Below are positions 30,835 through 40,985 of a stretch of 64,000 nucleotides of DNA, piece after piece (within the stretch, counting starts at the first letter, position 1; every line of letters starts with the position of its first letter). The notes below the pieces were generated by a model. The model was given only the letters and a program-made list of their open reading frames with translations, was not told the DNA's origin and searched no databases. Made by a program: the position numbers and the translations under genes. Source of the stretch: Bifidobacterium aemilianum (lineage in GTDB: Bacteria; Actinomycetota; Actinomycetes; Actinomycetales; Bifidobacteriaceae); NCBI RefSeq assembly GCF_003315635.1, contig NZ_PDCG01000001.1, positions 1 to 64,000 on the forward strand, given 5' to 3'.

Positions 30835-32544
30835 TCAGGCTGCCTGTATCCGTCTGAAGGCCACCTCAAGGGCCTCCAGGGGCGGGTCATCCAGGTGGAT
30901 CGGGTGGCCGATCCGATCGAGAATGACGAAGCGCAGGTGATTGCCCCGGGCCTTCTTGTCCCGGTGCATGAGTGCCAGAACCTGGTCCCAGTCCCCATAC
31001 CGCCAGGAGGTGGGCAGTCCCAAGGAGGAGAGAAGGTTCCGGTGGTAGTCCACATCTTTCTGGTCGAGATAGCCAAGTATTCCAGCCAATTCGGCGGCGT
31101 AGACGCAGCCGACGGCCACCGCGTTCCCATGGCGCCAGCGGAAGTGCTCCAACTGCTCGATGGCATGGGCCAGAGTGTGGCCATAGTTGAGGAACTCCCT
31201 GAGGCCGGCCTCCTTGAGGTCAGCCGAGACATGATGGACCTTGACCCTCACCGTCCTCTTGATGAGCTCGGCCACCACCGGCTCCAGGGGGGAACCCAGG
31301 AAGCTGGCACCATCAAAGGCCCGCAGCTCGGCCCCATGCTCCTCCAGGAGCTCCAGGATGCCCTGGTCCATGATGAACCCGGATTTGGCCACCTCCCCCA
31401 AGCCCTCCACGAAGATGTCATTGGGCAGGGTCACCAGGGCTCTCAGGTCGGCCAGAACCCCGTCCGGGGTGTAGAAGGACCCGACCAGGTTCTTGCCCTG
31501 GGGCAGGTTGATACCCGTCTTGCCACCGGTCGAGGCGTCGACCATGGCCAGCAAGGAGGTGGGGCAGTTGACATAGGCGATGCCACGCATCCATGTCGCC
31601 GCTATGAAGCCGGCCTGGTCGGTCGCGGCTCCACCACCGAGCCCCACCACCGCATCGGAACGGGTGAAGCCCTCCTGGGCCAGTTGTTCCCAGATACCCT
31701 TGGACACCTCCAGGGTCTTGCCGGCCTCGGCATCGGGTATGCAAATGTCACAGACCTTGTAGTGGGCCTGGCGAAGAAGGGCCCTGGCATGGTCGGCATG
31801 CTGGCGGACGGGCTGGGTATGAATCAACGCGATCTTGACCGGCCGCTCCCCCAGTACCGCCGGCAGCTCATTGCTGACATCCTCGCCGATGCGGACATCG
31901 TAGGCCTCGATTCCTTCCCCGGTGACATGAACACTTTCCTGCATGATGGCATGCGCCAGCTTTCTGGCCGCTCTGGACGGCGTGGATCCGTGGGTTCTCA
32001 CGTGGATATCGGACAGTCTCATGAAGGCCGGGTGCCGTCGGGCGTAGAGGTCACGCCAGCGGTTTTCCTGATCACCACTGAGCATGGGCCTACCCCCGGC
32101 CCGACTGGCCCGTTCCATGGCCTCATCAGGGTCTGCCTGGAGGTAGATGACCTTGCCGCCCTGCGATGAGTAATCCGCAAGGGCCTGGGCTATGGACTCG
32201 GTCATGGGGGCGCCACCGCCCAGGGAGAGCAGGCCCGGACGATGGGTCAGCAGGTCGATGACGGTGGCAGCCTCCTGCCTGCGGAAGGCGGCTTCACCGT
32301 TGCGATTGAAGTATTCGGGGATGCCCAGGCCGATCCGGCCTTCGATCTCCTGGTCGGCGTCGGTGAAGGCAAGGCCCAGCAGTTCGGCGGCCTCCCGCCC
32401 GACCCTGGTCTTGCCGGCCCCGGGCATGCCGATGATGACCGCCAGGGGCCGGGCCTGGGCGGCAGGCCGACCGTCGTTGTTCTTCCAAACGGACCTGCCC
32501 CTGGTGAACGAGCGGCGTCGACGAGGGTTACGGCTACGACTCAT
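30835..32544 (-). CDS. aroKB: Fused shikimate kinase / 3-dehydroquinate synthase
   Basis: 569 residues, two enzymes in one chain, as known in bifidobacteria. Residues about 1-200 are shikimate kinase: a basic leader ([15 protein letters not shown]), Walker [21 protein letters not shown] and LGGGAP. Residues about 215-569 are 3-dehydroquinate synthase: [15 protein letters not shown] for NAD binding, [18 protein letters not shown], and metal ligands in [11 protein letters not shown] and [11 protein letters not shown]. The two catalyse non-consecutive steps of the pathway. It starts 16 bp after aroC. Confidence 0.96.
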   Translation of the reverse strand: MSRSRNPRRRRSFTRGRSVWKNNDGRPAAQARPLAVIIGMPGAGKTRVGREAAELLGLAFTDADQEIEGRIGLGIPEYFNRNGEAAFRRQEAATVIDLLTHRPGLLSLGGGAPMTESIAQALADYSSQGGKVIYLQADPDEAMERASRAGGRPMLSGDQENRWRDLYARRHPAFMRLSDIHVRTHGSTPSRAARKLAHAIMQESVHVTGEGIEAYDVRIGEDVSNELPAVLGERPVKIALIHTQPVRQHADHARALLRQAHYKVCDICIPDAEAGKTLEVSKGIWEQLAQEGFTRSDAVVGLGGGAATDQAGFIAATWMRGIAYVNCPTSLLAMVDASTGGKTGINLPQGKNLVGSFYTPDGVLADLRALVTLPNDIFVEGLGEVAKSGFIMDQGILELLEEHGAELRAFDGASFLGSPLEPVVAELIKRTVRVKVHHVSADLKEAGLREFLNYGHTLAHAIEQLEHFRWRHGNAVAVGCVYAAELAGILGYLDQKDVDYHRNLLSSLGLPTSWRYGDWDQVLALMHRDKKARGNHLRFVILDRIGHPIHLDDPPLEALEVAFRRIQAA

Positions 32545-32560
32545 ACATACCCCACAAGCC

Positions 32561-33748
32561 TCAACGCATATGCTCTGGCCAGGAGGCCAGGTAGGACTGG
32601 GCGTTGCGGGTGGTCTCCTCCAGACTGTCGCCGCCGAACTTCTCCAGCACGAAGCCGACCAGGGTCAGCCTGACCATAGCTTCAGCCACTACTGAGGCGG
32701 CTGGTACAGCATTGGAGTCGGACCGCTGATTGATGGCCTGCCCGGCCTCACCGGTGAGCACATCGACCGTTCTTAGGGCCCGTGGAATGGAGGAGATGGG
32801 CTTCATGGCGGCTCGCACCCTGATGGGTTCACCGTTGGACATGCCGCCCTCGATGCCACCGGCACGGTTGCTCAGGCGGCTGATACGGCCTTCGGTGTCG
32901 GAGACGATTTCGTCATGGGCCTGGGAACCGGGGCGCCCGGCCTCAAGGAAGCCGTCGCCGATCTCCACACCCTTGATGGCCTGGATGCCCATCAGGGCCG
33001 ATGCCAGGGCCGCATCCAGCCTGCGGTCGGACTCCACGTAGGTGCCCAGCCCAGCCGGCACCCCATAGGCGATGACCTCGACCACACCACCCAAGGTATC
33101 GGCCTGGGCCTTGCTCTCATCGACCCGGGCCATCATCCTGGCCTCGGCATCCTTGTCCAAGGTCCTGACCGGGGAGGCATCCAGGGCCTCCAGGTCGTCC
33201 GGGGTCGGCAGGGGCTGGTCAGGGTCTGCCGCCTGGCCACCCAGGGCCACCACATGGGCAATGGTCCGAATGCCCAAGGCCTGCTCCAGGAACTGCCCGG
33301 CGAGCGATCCCAAGGCCACCCGTGAGGTCGTCTCCCGGGCGCTGGAGCGTTCCAGGACCGGCCGAGCATCATCGAACCCGTACTTGCGCATACCGGTCAG
33401 GTCGGCATGGCCTGGCCTGGGTCTGGACAGGGGGGCGTTGCGGCCGGTGGGCTTCAGACTATGGTCCAGGGGCTCCACACTCATGACCTCCGTCCACTTG
33501 GGCCATTCACTGTTGCCGATCTCGATGGCGATGGGCGAACCCAGGCTCCTGCCATGGCGTACACCTGTCAGGATTCTGACCTCGTCCTGCTCGAACTTCA
33601 TCCTGGCCCCGCGCCCGTAACCCAGCCGTCGTCGGGCCAGGCTGCTGACGATCTCATCAGTGGAGACAGCCACGCCAGCAGGCAGTCCTTCCATCATGGC
33701 GACCAGGGCCTGGCCGTGGGATTCACCTGCAGTCTGCCAACGGAACAT
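32561..33748 (-). CDS. aroC: Chorismate synthase
   Basis: 395 residues; forms chorismate from 5-enolpyruvylshikimate-3-phosphate with reduced FMN. The start [39 protein letters not shown] near residue 105 and the arginine-rich [20 protein letters not shown] are all family motifs. A strong binding site (GAAGGAG) precedes the ATG. It heads aroC-aroKB-aroQ and diverges from the A24 peptidase gene. Confidence 0.97.
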   Translation of the reverse strand: MFRWQTAGESHGQALVAMMEGLPAGVAVSTDEIVSSLARRRLGYGRGARMKFEQDEVRILTGVRHGRSLGSPIAIEIGNSEWPKWTEVMSVEPLDHSLKPTGRNAPLSRPRPGHADLTGMRKYGFDDARPVLERSSARETTSRVALGSLAGQFLEQALGIRTIAHVVALGGQAADPDQPLPTPDDLEALDASPVRTLDKDAEARMMARVDESKAQADTLGGVVEVIAYGVPAGLGTYVESDRRLDAALASALMGIQAIKGVEIGDGFLEAGRPGSQAHDEIVSDTEGRISRLSNRAGGIEGGMSNGEPIRVRAAMKPISSIPRALRTVDVLTGEAGQAINQRSDSNAVPAASVVAEAMVRLTLVGFVLEKFGGDSLEETTRNAQSYLASWPEHMR

Positions 33749-33781
33749 GGCTTCTCCTTCGCGTGAGTGTGCAACTTCGAC

Positions 33782-33787
33782 TATCTT
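33782..33787 (+). promoter_or_regulatory. -10 box (TATCTT) six bases before the A24 peptidase ATG
   Basis: TATCTT ends exactly six bases before the ATG at 33794 and no Shine-Dalgarno sequence is present, the geometry expected for a leaderless transcript. The same spacing appears at 40277-40413. Confidence 0.4.
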
Positions 33788-33793
33788 ACTGGT

Positions 33794-34303
33794 ATGGGAC
33801 CCATATTGCTGCTGCCGAGTCTTATCTGTGGACTCCTCCTATCCGCCAAGGACATCCGAAGCCGTCGGGTGCCCCGGGTCTGGGTCGTGGCAGGCTCCCT
33901 GTCCCAGGCCCTGACGACCGGAATCTGGGGTCTTATCAATGATCGGCCCTACTTGCTCGTCAGCACCTTGCTGCTGGGTGCCCTGATCGCCGCCCTCCAG
34001 TTGGCTCTTGCCCTGGCCAAGCCGGGTGCCTTGGGCCTTGGCGATGTGACGGCCTCCTTCATGATTGGACAGGCCGTCGGCGTGTATGGTTGGCAGGCTC
34101 TGCTGGTCCTATGGCTGCTGATGGGACTGCTGGGCCTGGCTGCCTTGGGGCTCTGGCCGATCTACCGGCGGCGAATCCAGAGCCATCCAAGTAGGCCAAA
34201 GCCTGGAACTTCACCGGTCAGGCCAGCGGATGCCTCTTCGCAGCTGCCTTTTGTTCCCGTCATGGTGTTGGCGGGGTTCATCACGGTCATGCTCTATGCC
34301 TGA
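33794..34303 (+). CDS. Prepilin peptidase-like A24 membrane protein
   Basis: 169 residues with about five transmembrane helices. The two aspartates expected of A24 aspartyl peptidases are visible: in [12 protein letters not shown] (about residue 20) and in LGLGDV (GxGD, about residue 77). It is the short form without the N-terminal cytoplasmic methylase domain, as in CpaA/TadV enzymes of Flp/Tad pili. No pilin or assembly gene lies nearby. I prefer the ATG at 33794 with a possibly leaderless start; a GTG at 33767 is the alternative and adds nine residues. Confidence 0.75.
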   Translation: MGPILLLPSLICGLLLSAKDIRSRRVPRVWVVAGSLSQALTTGIWGLINDRPYLLVSTLLLGALIAALQLALALAKPGALGLGDVTASFMIGQAVGVYGWQALLVLWLLMGLLGLAALGLWPIYRRRIQSHPSRPKPGTSPVRPADASSQLPFVPVMVLAGFITVMLYA

Positions 34304-34384
34304 CAGGCACCAGGACTCAAGGGGCTCTTGCACCCGATGAGGCCAAGCTGGCAACTAACCTATACCACCTGCCTAGGGGATGGC

Positions 34385-35557
34385 TTAGTTGGCATCCTTG
34401 TTGGAGTTCTTATACTCGTTGCGGATTGTCTCGAACTCTGATTCGGTGTTGGCGAACTTGGTCTCACCGGTCTTGAGATTGGTGGTCACGAAGTAGAGCC
34501 AGGTACCTTGTGGCGGGTCCATGGCGGCCTGGATGGCCCTATCACCCGGGTTGCTGATGGGACTGGGAGGCAAGCCGGGGTTGGTTCGGGTGTTGTAGGG
34601 ATTCGAGGAATCCGCCAGCATGGCGTCGGTCAACTTGTCGGCCTTGATGCCCAGGCCATAGGCGACCGTGGTATCCATGCCCAAGTTCATCCCCCGGTCC
34701 AGCCGGTTGAGGATGACCCTGACCACCTTGCCGTAGTATTCGGAGGAATTGACCTCCGACTCGGCCACGGAGGCCTCGATGAGCAGCCGCTGCCGGTCCT
34801 GCCCCCTGGGGACCCCCAAGGAGTCGAGCCTGGAGACCCGCTTGTCGACCATGGACTGCAAAATCCCCTCGGCCGATTTCACGGAAGCAACATCATAGCT
34901 GCCCGGTTCCAACCAGCCCTCGAACTTGCCTTGGGCCTCATCGGGCAGGATGCCCGGGCCACCAGCGTCGACCAGAGACTGGAAGTCACTTTCCGGCAGC
35001 CCGGACAGGCGGGCCGCATGGGCTATGACCTCGGATACCCGCTCCCCGGACCTGACCTCCAGGAAGCCCTTGGCCTTGGACTGGTCGGAGAGGATATTGA
35101 CCACATCCAGGGAGGACATATGCCTCTTGAGGGTATAGGTCCCCGGATACAGGGTGCTGTTGTTGGCGGAGACCGTCGAGGCGAAGACCTCGGCGGACTT
35201 GATCACATCCATCTTGGCCAGGTTGTCAGCAATGGCCTGAACTCCCTGCCCGCTCTTGACGGTGAACTGGACGCGACCAGTACCGGGACCTGGGTAATCC
35301 CGAATATCGGCGCTGTCATGCCGCGAGGACACCAGATTGCTGATGACCCGATAGCCTCCGAATCCGCCGGCGGCCACAACAAGGACCAGCAGGAAGACCA
35401 GGCCGATCCTCAGCAGGCGCTGGGTCCGTTGCCTCTTGCGGTTGCGACGCATCTCCCGCCGGGATTTGGGAGGTCTGGGAGGTGGGGTCGCCGCACCGTT
35501 CTCCGGCTGAACCCACTGGCTCTGGTCGTTGAAAAACTCGTCAAAGGCCTCAGCCAT
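34385..35557 (-). CDS. mltG: Endolytic murein transglycosylase MltG (YceG-like)
   Basis: 390 residues from the ATG at 35557 (GAGAGGA upstream). A cytoplasmic Arg/Lys-rich segment (residues 25-50) is followed by one transmembrane helix (about 51-70) and an extracellular YceG domain. The catalytic region reads LLIEASVAESEVNSSEYYGKVVRVILNRLDRGMNLGMDTTVAYGLG, and NTRTNPGLPPSPISNPG near the C-terminus is family typical. It cuts nascent glycan strands. It overlaps ruvX by eight bases. Confidence 0.94.
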   Translation of the reverse strand: MAEAFDEFFNDQSQWVQPENGAATPPPRPPKSRREMRRNRKRQRTQRLLRIGLVFLLVLVVAAGGFGGYRVISNLVSSRHDSADIRDYPGPGTGRVQFTVKSGQGVQAIADNLAKMDVIKSAEVFASTVSANNSTLYPGTYTLKRHMSSLDVVNILSDQSKAKGFLEVRSGERVSEVIAHAARLSGLPESDFQSLVDAGGPGILPDEAQGKFEGWLEPGSYDVASVKSAEGILQSMVDKRVSRLDSLGVPRGQDRQRLLIEASVAESEVNSSEYYGKVVRVILNRLDRGMNLGMDTTVAYGLGIKADKLTDAMLADSSNPYNTRTNPGLPPSPISNPGDRAIQAAMDPPQGTWLYFVTTNLKTGETKFANTESEFETIRNEYKNSNKDAN

Positions 35558-36026
35558 TGATCGGTCCTCTCTGTGTCGCATGTCGGTCTAGGGCCGTTTG
35601 CAAAATAAGTACCGCTGACTGCTGGTCCACGACCGGCCGGTGCCGGCGTGAGGACAGGGAAGCCTCATGAAGCTGCTGATGGGCGCTCACCGTAGTCAAT
35701 CGTTCATCCTCCAAACCGATGTGGGGTAGCTCTTGGATGTCATAGTCATCGCTGGCCAGGGCCCGGACGAGGCGCTTGTGCAGATTGGCGGCCCACCGTC
35801 GGGCCTTCTTGGCGCTTTTGCCCTCGCTACCGTCAAGCAACAAGGGTAGTCCAATCACCACGGATTCAACAGCATGCTCCTCAATCAGGTCGATGACCTG
35901 GTCAAGGGCCCTGAAGGAATCCCCGCCGACCTGGATGTTCCCAGCCGGGTGGGCAAGGGAAAGCTCCGGGTCGGACAATGCAAGTCCGACCCGGGCCTCT
36001 CCGAGATCAACTCCTAGCCATACCAT
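35550..36026 (-). CDS. ruvX: Putative pre-16S rRNA nuclease / Holliday junction resolvase-like YqgF
   Basis: 158 residues of RNase H fold. Three conserved acidic regions are visible: GVDLGEARVGLALSD at the start, IGLPLLLDGSEG in the middle, and LEDERLTTVSA plus VDQQSAVLILQ near the end. Members process the 5' end of 16S rRNA. It sits between alaS and mltG with close spacing (13 bp from alaS), a conserved actinobacterial order. Confidence 0.94.
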   Translation of the reverse strand: MVWLGVDLGEARVGLALSDPELSLAHPAGNIQVGGDSFRALDQVIDLIEEHAVESVVIGLPLLLDGSEGKSAKKARRWAANLHKRLVRALASDDYDIQELPHIGLEDERLTTVSAHQQLHEASLSSRRHRPVVDQQSAVLILQTALDRHATQRGPING

Positions 36027-36039
36027 ACAGGAGTCCGAA

Positions 36040-38727
36040 TCAGTCCCTCCTCACTCGCATGGCAAGGTCTTGGAGGGCCTGGTCAATCCTGCCGGCATCA
36101 ACGCCACCGCCCTGGGCGAAGTCCGGCTTGCCGCCGCCGCCACCACCAAGGGTCTTGGCTGCCGCGCGGACCAGGTCTCCGGCCTTGATGCCCTGGTCGC
36201 GTGCGGCCTGATTGGTGGCCACGGCGACCATTGGCTTCTCCTCGTCGCTGACTCCAGCCAGGGCCACGATCACGGGGGTGGATTCGCCCAGGAGACCGCG
36301 AATATCAAGAACGGTCTTACGCAGTGCTTCGAAGGAGCCGAAATGGCCCACGTTGCTGGATGCCAGCTCGACCTCCCCAGCGGATTCCTTGGCCTTGGCC
36401 ACGATGGCGGGCACCGAGTCAGCCAGCTGCTCCTCATACATGGCGGAAAGACGACGGTCCGATTCCTTGAGCTTGGACAGGAGGCTGGAGATGCGGTCCA
36501 CCAGGTCGTCGGGGCGGGCATTGAGGGTGTCGGACAGCTGGGAGACCAGGGCGTGCTCCCGGGCGTTGAACTCGTAGGCGCTCTGCCCCACCACCGCATC
36601 GACCCTGCGGACACCGGAACCCACTGAAGCTTCGGACATGATGTTGATGGAACCGATCTTGCCGACATGGTCAACGTGGGTGCCACCGCAGAGCTCACGG
36701 CTCCAACCATCCTGGCCGATGGTGACCACACGGACCAAATCGCCGTATTTCTCGCCGAAGAGGTGCATGGCACCCAGGGCGATGGCATCGTCGAACTTCA
36801 TCTCCTGGGTGGTGACGGTCAGGTCGTCACGCATACGTTCGTTGACACGGGCCTCGACTGTGCTCATGGCGTTCTTGCTGGGGGCCGATGACCACTGGAA
36901 ATCGAAGCGCAGGCGGTTGGGCGCATCAACAGAACCACGCTGGATGGCCTGGGGACCCAACTCCTCCTGGAGGGCCTTGTGGACCATGTGGGTGGCTGTG
37001 TGGGACCGGGCGATGGCTCCGCGGCGCCCGGCGTCAATGCTGGCCGAGACCTGACAGCCAGCCACCAAGGTGCCTTCGGTCAGGCGGCACTGGTGGACGA
37101 TGAGGTCCTTGATGGGCTTCTGCACATCATCAACCTCGAGGACGGCGCCATCATCGGAGATGATCTGGCCCTGGTCGGCCAGCTGGCCACCGCCTTCGGC
37201 GTAGAAGGGGGTCCGGTCCAGGATGACCTCGACCGTTGCTGGGGCGCTGATGGCCGGAACCGAGCCTTTGCCCGCCTCCATGATGCCCAGGACAGTGGAA
37301 CGGCTGGAATAGTCGGTGTAACCGAGGAATTCGATGGGGGCCGCAAGGGTCTTCTTGAAATCGTCGTAGACGGACAGGTCCACATTGTGTCGCTTCTTGA
37401 GGGCATCCTGACGGGCGCGGGACTTCTGCTCGCTCATGAGCTTGCGAAACTCATCCTCGTCGACCTTGACGCCACGCTCCTGGGCCATCTCCAGTGTCAG
37501 TTCGATGGGGAAGCCGTATGTATCGTGCAGGGTGAAGGCATCCTCGCCGGAGACCAACGGCTGCTGGTCCCGCCCACCCTGCTTGGCCTTCTCGACGGCC
37601 ATATCAAGGATCGTGGTACCGTTCACCAGGGTGCGGCGGAAGGCATCCTCCTCGCCGTAGGCTGCCTCGCTGACATCCTTGAAGGTCTCATTGAGTTCGG
37701 GATAGGAGGCCTCCATGGCCTCCTTGGAGACCGGGAAGAGGGAGGGCAGGACCGGATCGGTCACCCCCAGCATGCGCATGGAACGAACGGTGCGGCGCAG
37801 GAGACGGCGCAGGACATAGCCACGGCCCACGTTTGAGGGGCGCACCCCATCACTCATGATCATCAATGCGGAACGCACATGGTCGGCCACCACCCGCATA
37901 CGGACATCGGACTCCTCACTCTGGCCGTACTGGTGGCCGCTGAGCCGCTCGGCGGCCTCGATGACCGGATATACCTCATCAGTCTCGTAGATGTTCTGCT
38001 TGCCTTGGAGCAGGTAGGCCAGGCGTTCCAGACCGGCACCGGTGTCGATGTTCTTATGCTGCAGTTCGCCCACGATGTGCAGGTCGGTCTTGGACTTGAC
38101 GTTGTCGACCTCGAAGTTCTCGAAGACCAGGTCCCAGATCTCGATGAAGCGGTTCTCGTCAGCCGAGGGACCGCCGTCCTTGCCGTATTGCGGCCCACGG
38201 TCGACGTAAATCTCGGAGCAGGGTCCGCCGGGGCCGGGGCCACCGGTGGTCCAGAAGTTGTCCTCCATGCCCAGAATCTCCATGTGGGAGGGATCGAAGC
38301 CCTCGTTCCTCCAGATGGAGCGGGCCTCCTCATCATCCGTGAAGGTGGTCACCCACAGGTTCTCGGGGTCGAAGCCATAGCCACCCTGGTCCTTGGGTGT
38401 GGTCAGGAGCTGCCAGGCGTAATGGATGGCCTCCTCCTTGAAGTAGTCACCAAAGGAGAAGTTGCCCAGCATCTGGAAGAAGGTGCCATGGCGGGTGGTC
38501 TTGCCCACCTCGTCGATGTCCAGGGTCCTCACGCACTTCTGGTTGGAGGCCATACGCTTGGCGGGCGGCGTCTTTTCACCCAGCAGGTAGGGGATGAAGG
38601 GCACCATGCCGGCAATGGTGAAGAGGGTGGTTGGGTTGGGCGAGATCAGTGACGCTGAGGGGGCGACCTCATGGCCCTCCCGCTCGAAATAGTTCAGGTA
38701 ACGTTGTGCAATGTCCGCAGTACGCAT
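36040..38727 (-). CDS. alaS: Alanyl-tRNA synthetase
   Basis: 895 residues, a typical full-length class II synthetase. The start [19 protein letters not shown] leads into motif 1, then [21 protein letters not shown], the editing domain with [11 protein letters not shown] and [13 protein letters not shown] (zinc ligands), and a C-terminal Ala domain with the [15 protein letters not shown] stretch. The ATG at 38727 is preferred; the open frame to 38772 adds 15 unconserved residues. It is followed by ruvX and mltG. Confidence 0.97.
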   Translation of the reverse strand: MRTADIAQRYLNYFEREGHEVAPSASLISPNPTTLFTIAGMVPFIPYLLGEKTPPAKRMASNQKCVRTLDIDEVGKTTRHGTFFQMLGNFSFGDYFKEEAIHYAWQLLTTPKDQGGYGFDPENLWVTTFTDDEEARSIWRNEGFDPSHMEILGMEDNFWTTGGPGPGGPCSEIYVDRGPQYGKDGGPSADENRFIEIWDLVFENFEVDNVKSKTDLHIVGELQHKNIDTGAGLERLAYLLQGKQNIYETDEVYPVIEAAERLSGHQYGQSEESDVRMRVVADHVRSALMIMSDGVRPSNVGRGYVLRRLLRRTVRSMRMLGVTDPVLPSLFPVSKEAMEASYPELNETFKDVSEAAYGEEDAFRRTLVNGTTILDMAVEKAKQGGRDQQPLVSGEDAFTLHDTYGFPIELTLEMAQERGVKVDEDEFRKLMSEQKSRARQDALKKRHNVDLSVYDDFKKTLAAPIEFLGYTDYSSRSTVLGIMEAGKGSVPAISAPATVEVILDRTPFYAEGGGQLADQGQIISDDGAVLEVDDVQKPIKDLIVHQCRLTEGTLVAGCQVSASIDAGRRGAIARSHTATHMVHKALQEELGPQAIQRGSVDAPNRLRFDFQWSSAPSKNAMSTVEARVNERMRDDLTVTTQEMKFDDAIALGAMHLFGEKYGDLVRVVTIGQDGWSRELCGGTHVDHVGKIGSINIMSEASVGSGVRRVDAVVGQSAYEFNAREHALVSQLSDTLNARPDDLVDRISSLLSKLKESDRRLSAMYEEQLADSVPAIVAKAKESAGEVELASSNVGHFGSFEALRKTVLDIRGLLGESTPVIVALAGVSDEEKPMVAVATNQAARDQGIKAGDLVRAAAKTLGGGGGGKPDFAQGGGVDAGRIDQALQDLAMRVRRD

Positions 38728-38822
38728 GGGTGGGTGTGCTCCCTGTTCAAATAAAAGCCCGGATGGCCGCACGTATGGTCAAACCATCCGAACACCGAAA
38801 ACTTTCCGGCTGAGAAGGACCG

Positions 38823-39059
38823 TCAGCTCAACCTCTCGCCGTAATGCTGGTTGAGCTCGTCCTCCCGAGCTCGACGAGTGGCGTTGAACTCGCTTACCAG
38901 CCCCTGGAGGGTACGGCTGGGAATGTGGTCCTGATCAGGCCCCAGCACGAACTGACGGGCTGCGTCAGGCGTCTTGGCCCTGACATAGGCCTGGGCCTTG
39001 GCTGCCAGGACCACACCCAGGGAGACCCCCAGGCCGACCCAGAAGATTCTCTTGAACAT
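38823..39059 (-). CDS. Small membrane-anchored protein (DUF6167-like)
   Basis: 78 residues. One N-terminal hydrophobic segment (residues 3-22) is followed by a charged helical tail (SRTLQGLVSEFNATRRAREDELNQHYGERL). The function is unknown. A short protein of this kind commonly lies between the DUF948 gene and alaS in Actinobacteria. It begins three bases after the DUF948 gene ends and is likely cotranslated with it. The family label is from memory of context and moderate. Confidence 0.75.
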   Translation of the reverse strand: MFKRIFWVGLGVSLGVVLAAKAQAYVRAKTPDAARQFVLGPDQDHIPSRTLQGLVSEFNATRRAREDELNQHYGERLS

Positions 39060-39062
39060 GGA

Positions 39063-39455
39063 CTACACCCCCTTGTTGACAGGCTCTTGGGCCTGGGAGT
39101 CCTTACGGTTCATGAAGGACCTGGCGGTTGTTTTCAAGGCGTAGAAGCCTGCGGCGACCTTGATGACCGGCTTGCCCAGGAAAGACCCATAGAGGTCGGT
39201 CAGGGCGCCGACATTGTTGGCTGTGGTGGAGGCCGCGGCCGAGATGCGGTTGACATCCTCCAGGGACTTGTTGACCTGCTTGACCGTGGTCAGACCCTCA
39301 TCCAGGGCCGGGATGGCATGCTCACCTGACTCCTTGACAGTGTCGGCCAACTGATCGAACAGCTTACCCAAGCGAATCAAGGGATAGATCAGGAAGCCCG
39401 CAAGCACGGCGAAGGCTATCGCCGCAATCAGGCCAGCAATTTCTCCAACACCCAT
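39063..39455 (-). CDS. DUF948 family membrane protein
   Basis: 130 residues. One transmembrane helix (about residues 3-25: GVGEIAGLIAAIAFAVLAGF) is followed by a long amphipathic helical region (LIRLGKLFDQLADTVKESG ... VNKSLEDVNRI) typical of DUF948. I chose the ATG at 39455 because AGAGG precedes it; the ATG at 39488 lacks a site. Function unknown; with the small gene downstream it forms a pair upstream of alaS. Confidence 0.8.
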   Translation of the reverse strand: MGVGEIAGLIAAIAFAVLAGFLIYPLIRLGKLFDQLADTVKESGEHAIPALDEGLTTVKQVNKSLEDVNRISAAASTTANNVGALTDLYGSFLGKPVIKVAAGFYALKTTARSFMNRKDSQAQEPVNKGV

Positions 39456-39573
39456 CGGGAACCTCTTTCCAACGTACGTCTGTCCCATAGGTCAACTCAG
39501 CAGTCACCTATGCACACAATACCTGACCATGGTAGTTGCCGCCCCAGACTCAAGTTTCCGGAAGGCCCAAACG

Positions 39574-40275
39574 CTACTGGTTGTATGAGATCACGCGGAT
39601 GGCTTGGTCCAGCCCCTCCCCCGGTCGGTCCGAGGTGACCAGGCAGTCCGTATCAAAGTCCAGACGGGTCACGCCGCCATTGGCTGGCCGTTCACTGAGG
39701 TCGTAGCCTGCTGGGGCGAACCGGTGCATGAGACTGAGCAAGGAGTTGCCATGGGATATCTGCAGGACATGGTCTCCATCCTCGAGGTCGGGGTTGGCGG
39801 CGATCAGGGCGAAACCACCCTCCATGCGGTTCCAGTACTCCTGGTCGGATTCCGCGTCGTGGAAGGGGTCTGCCTCCTTGAGGAAGTCTCGGCTGGCCGC
39901 CAGGCCAAACCGGTCGACGATCTCCTGATAGCTCTTGGCCCCATGCGGACCTCCGGCGGCCCACCAGGCCAATCCCATGTCCTGGCCCTCGAAGTAGCCA
40001 TAGAACTGTTCGCGCAAATGCATGTCGGCGATCAGCTTGGGCGGGTACAGACGGGCGGCCCTGTTCCTGCCCAGGATCCGCCGGGCCGTCACCTGGGCCC
40101 GTGAGGTGTCCGAGCAGTAGGCCGCGGCGAAGCGAACATCCTTGAGTTTGTCCGCCGCCCTGTCGGCGTCCGCCAGGCCGTCAGCTGTGAGCGGTGAGTT
40201 CGACCAGCCTTGCAGACGGTTGTAACGATTGAAATAGGTCTGCCCGTGACGTACCAGATGAAGATGGAGCAACAT
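39574..40275 (-). CDS. Histidine phosphatase family protein (phosphoglycerate mutase-like)
   Basis: 233 residues. The phosphohistidine motif LVRHGQTYFNRYNRLQGW opens the protein, the second histidine lies in VLQISHGNSLLSLM, and SDTSRAQVTARRIL supplies the conserved arginine. The substrate is unknown: it is not the canonical 2,3-bisphosphoglycerate-dependent mutase, which has LTGWVDVDL. The ATG at 40275 has no good binding site but a CATAAT box six bases upstream, suggesting a leaderless message. The open frame continues to 40881 through non-conserved sequence. Confidence 0.88.
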   Translation of the reverse strand: MLLHLHLVRHGQTYFNRYNRLQGWSNSPLTADGLADADRAADKLKDVRFAAAYCSDTSRAQVTARRILGRNRAARLYPPKLIADMHLREQFYGYFEGQDMGLAWWAAGGPHGAKSYQEIVDRFGLAASRDFLKEADPFHDAESDQEYWNRMEGGFALIAANPDLEDGDHVLQISHGNSLLSLMHRFAPAGYDLSERPANGGVTRLDFDTDCLVTSDRPGEGLDQAIRVISYNQ

Positions 40276-40276
40276 G

Positions 40277-40290
40277 CCACCATTATGGCA
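40277..40290 (-). promoter_or_regulatory. Left copy of a 14-bp inverted repeat with a -10 box, phosphatase side
   Basis: On the minus strand TGCCATAATGGTGG ends one base before the phosphatase ATG. The identical 14-mer precedes the divergent gene at 40400. CATAAT within it ends six bases before the start codon, as expected of a leaderless promoter. Confidence 0.55.
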
Positions 40291-40399
40291 CCGAAGCGGC
40301 CAGCTCGCCTCCCTAACCGCCGGACCGCGTATCCTGCCCATCAAGGCCTGGTCACCCAGGTTCGCCCAGAGCCCTAGGCCCGCAGTCATCATGCCCCTT

Positions 40400-40413
40400 T
40401 GCCATAATGGTGG
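40400..40413 (+). promoter_or_regulatory. Right copy of the 14-bp inverted repeat, membrane protein side
   Basis: TGCCATAATGGTGG one base before the ATG at 40415. It mirrors exactly the copy at 40277-40290, including the distance to the start codon. Confidence 0.55.
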
Positions 40414-40414
40414 T

Positions 40415-40786
40415 ATGACACGTTTCCTTAGTAGTTGGCTGATACTGACCATCTCCGCAGGGGCCATGGTCTTCCTGCTCCCAGAAAGCGCCATGAGCGC
40501 CGTTGGCAGCCCCAAGATTCTGGGTGTGGCCGCCTTCGCCCTCTTCATGGCCCTGATCAACGCCTCGATCAAGCCCCTAGCCAGGCTCCTGGCCCTGCCC
40601 TTCACCATCCTTTCTCTAGGGCTGGTGGCCCTGATCATCAACTGGCTTTGCATGTCCCTGGCGTCCTGGCTGTCCATCAGCTTCTTCGGTGTGGGGGTAC
40701 TGGTCCATGGCTTCCTCTGGTCGGTGATCGGCTCCATCATCATGTCCGTGGTCGGTGCCATCATCACCGCCATCATCGGGGAATGA
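40415..40786 (+). CDS. Phage holin-like / YvlD (mycobacterial family 4 TM) small membrane protein
   Basis: 123 residues with four transmembrane helices. The fold and the segments NASIKPLARLLALPFTILSLGLVALIINWLCM are characteristic of the YvlD/phage holin 4-like superfamily (MFSTILV... NPLLLPLTLLTLGLF in homologues). Membrane protein, function unclear; YvlD members respond to envelope stress in Bacillus. I chose the ATG at 40415, which follows CATAAT by six bases and has no Shine-Dalgarno. Confidence 0.8.
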   Translation: MTRFLSSWLILTISAGAMVFLLPESAMSAVGSPKILGVAAFALFMALINASIKPLARLLALPFTILSLGLVALIINWLCMSLASWLSISFFGVGVLVHGFLWSVIGSIIMSVVGAIITAIIGE

Positions 40787-40985
40787 GCCCCGCAGCAGGC
40801 AGGAGCTTCAGACCTGGTCTCAGGGTTTGACAGGTGGCATGGCAGGGTCGTCGCGCCATGGGCCACTGTGACGAACATCATGGTTTTTCCGGCCGAAAGG
40901 GTGTTTTCCCAGGGCCTTGAGCCTCGATTCAGATGTTAGGGTGGCAGCTGTTACTATTCCCTTCCATCAACGAGGTAGATAAGCT

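Noticed and set aside
39574-40881. A 435-residue form of the phosphatase
   Set aside because: The first 200 residues are Met/Ala/Arg-rich without structure and overlap the divergent membrane protein gene; the phosphohistidine motif should be near the N-terminus, which fits the ATG at 40275.
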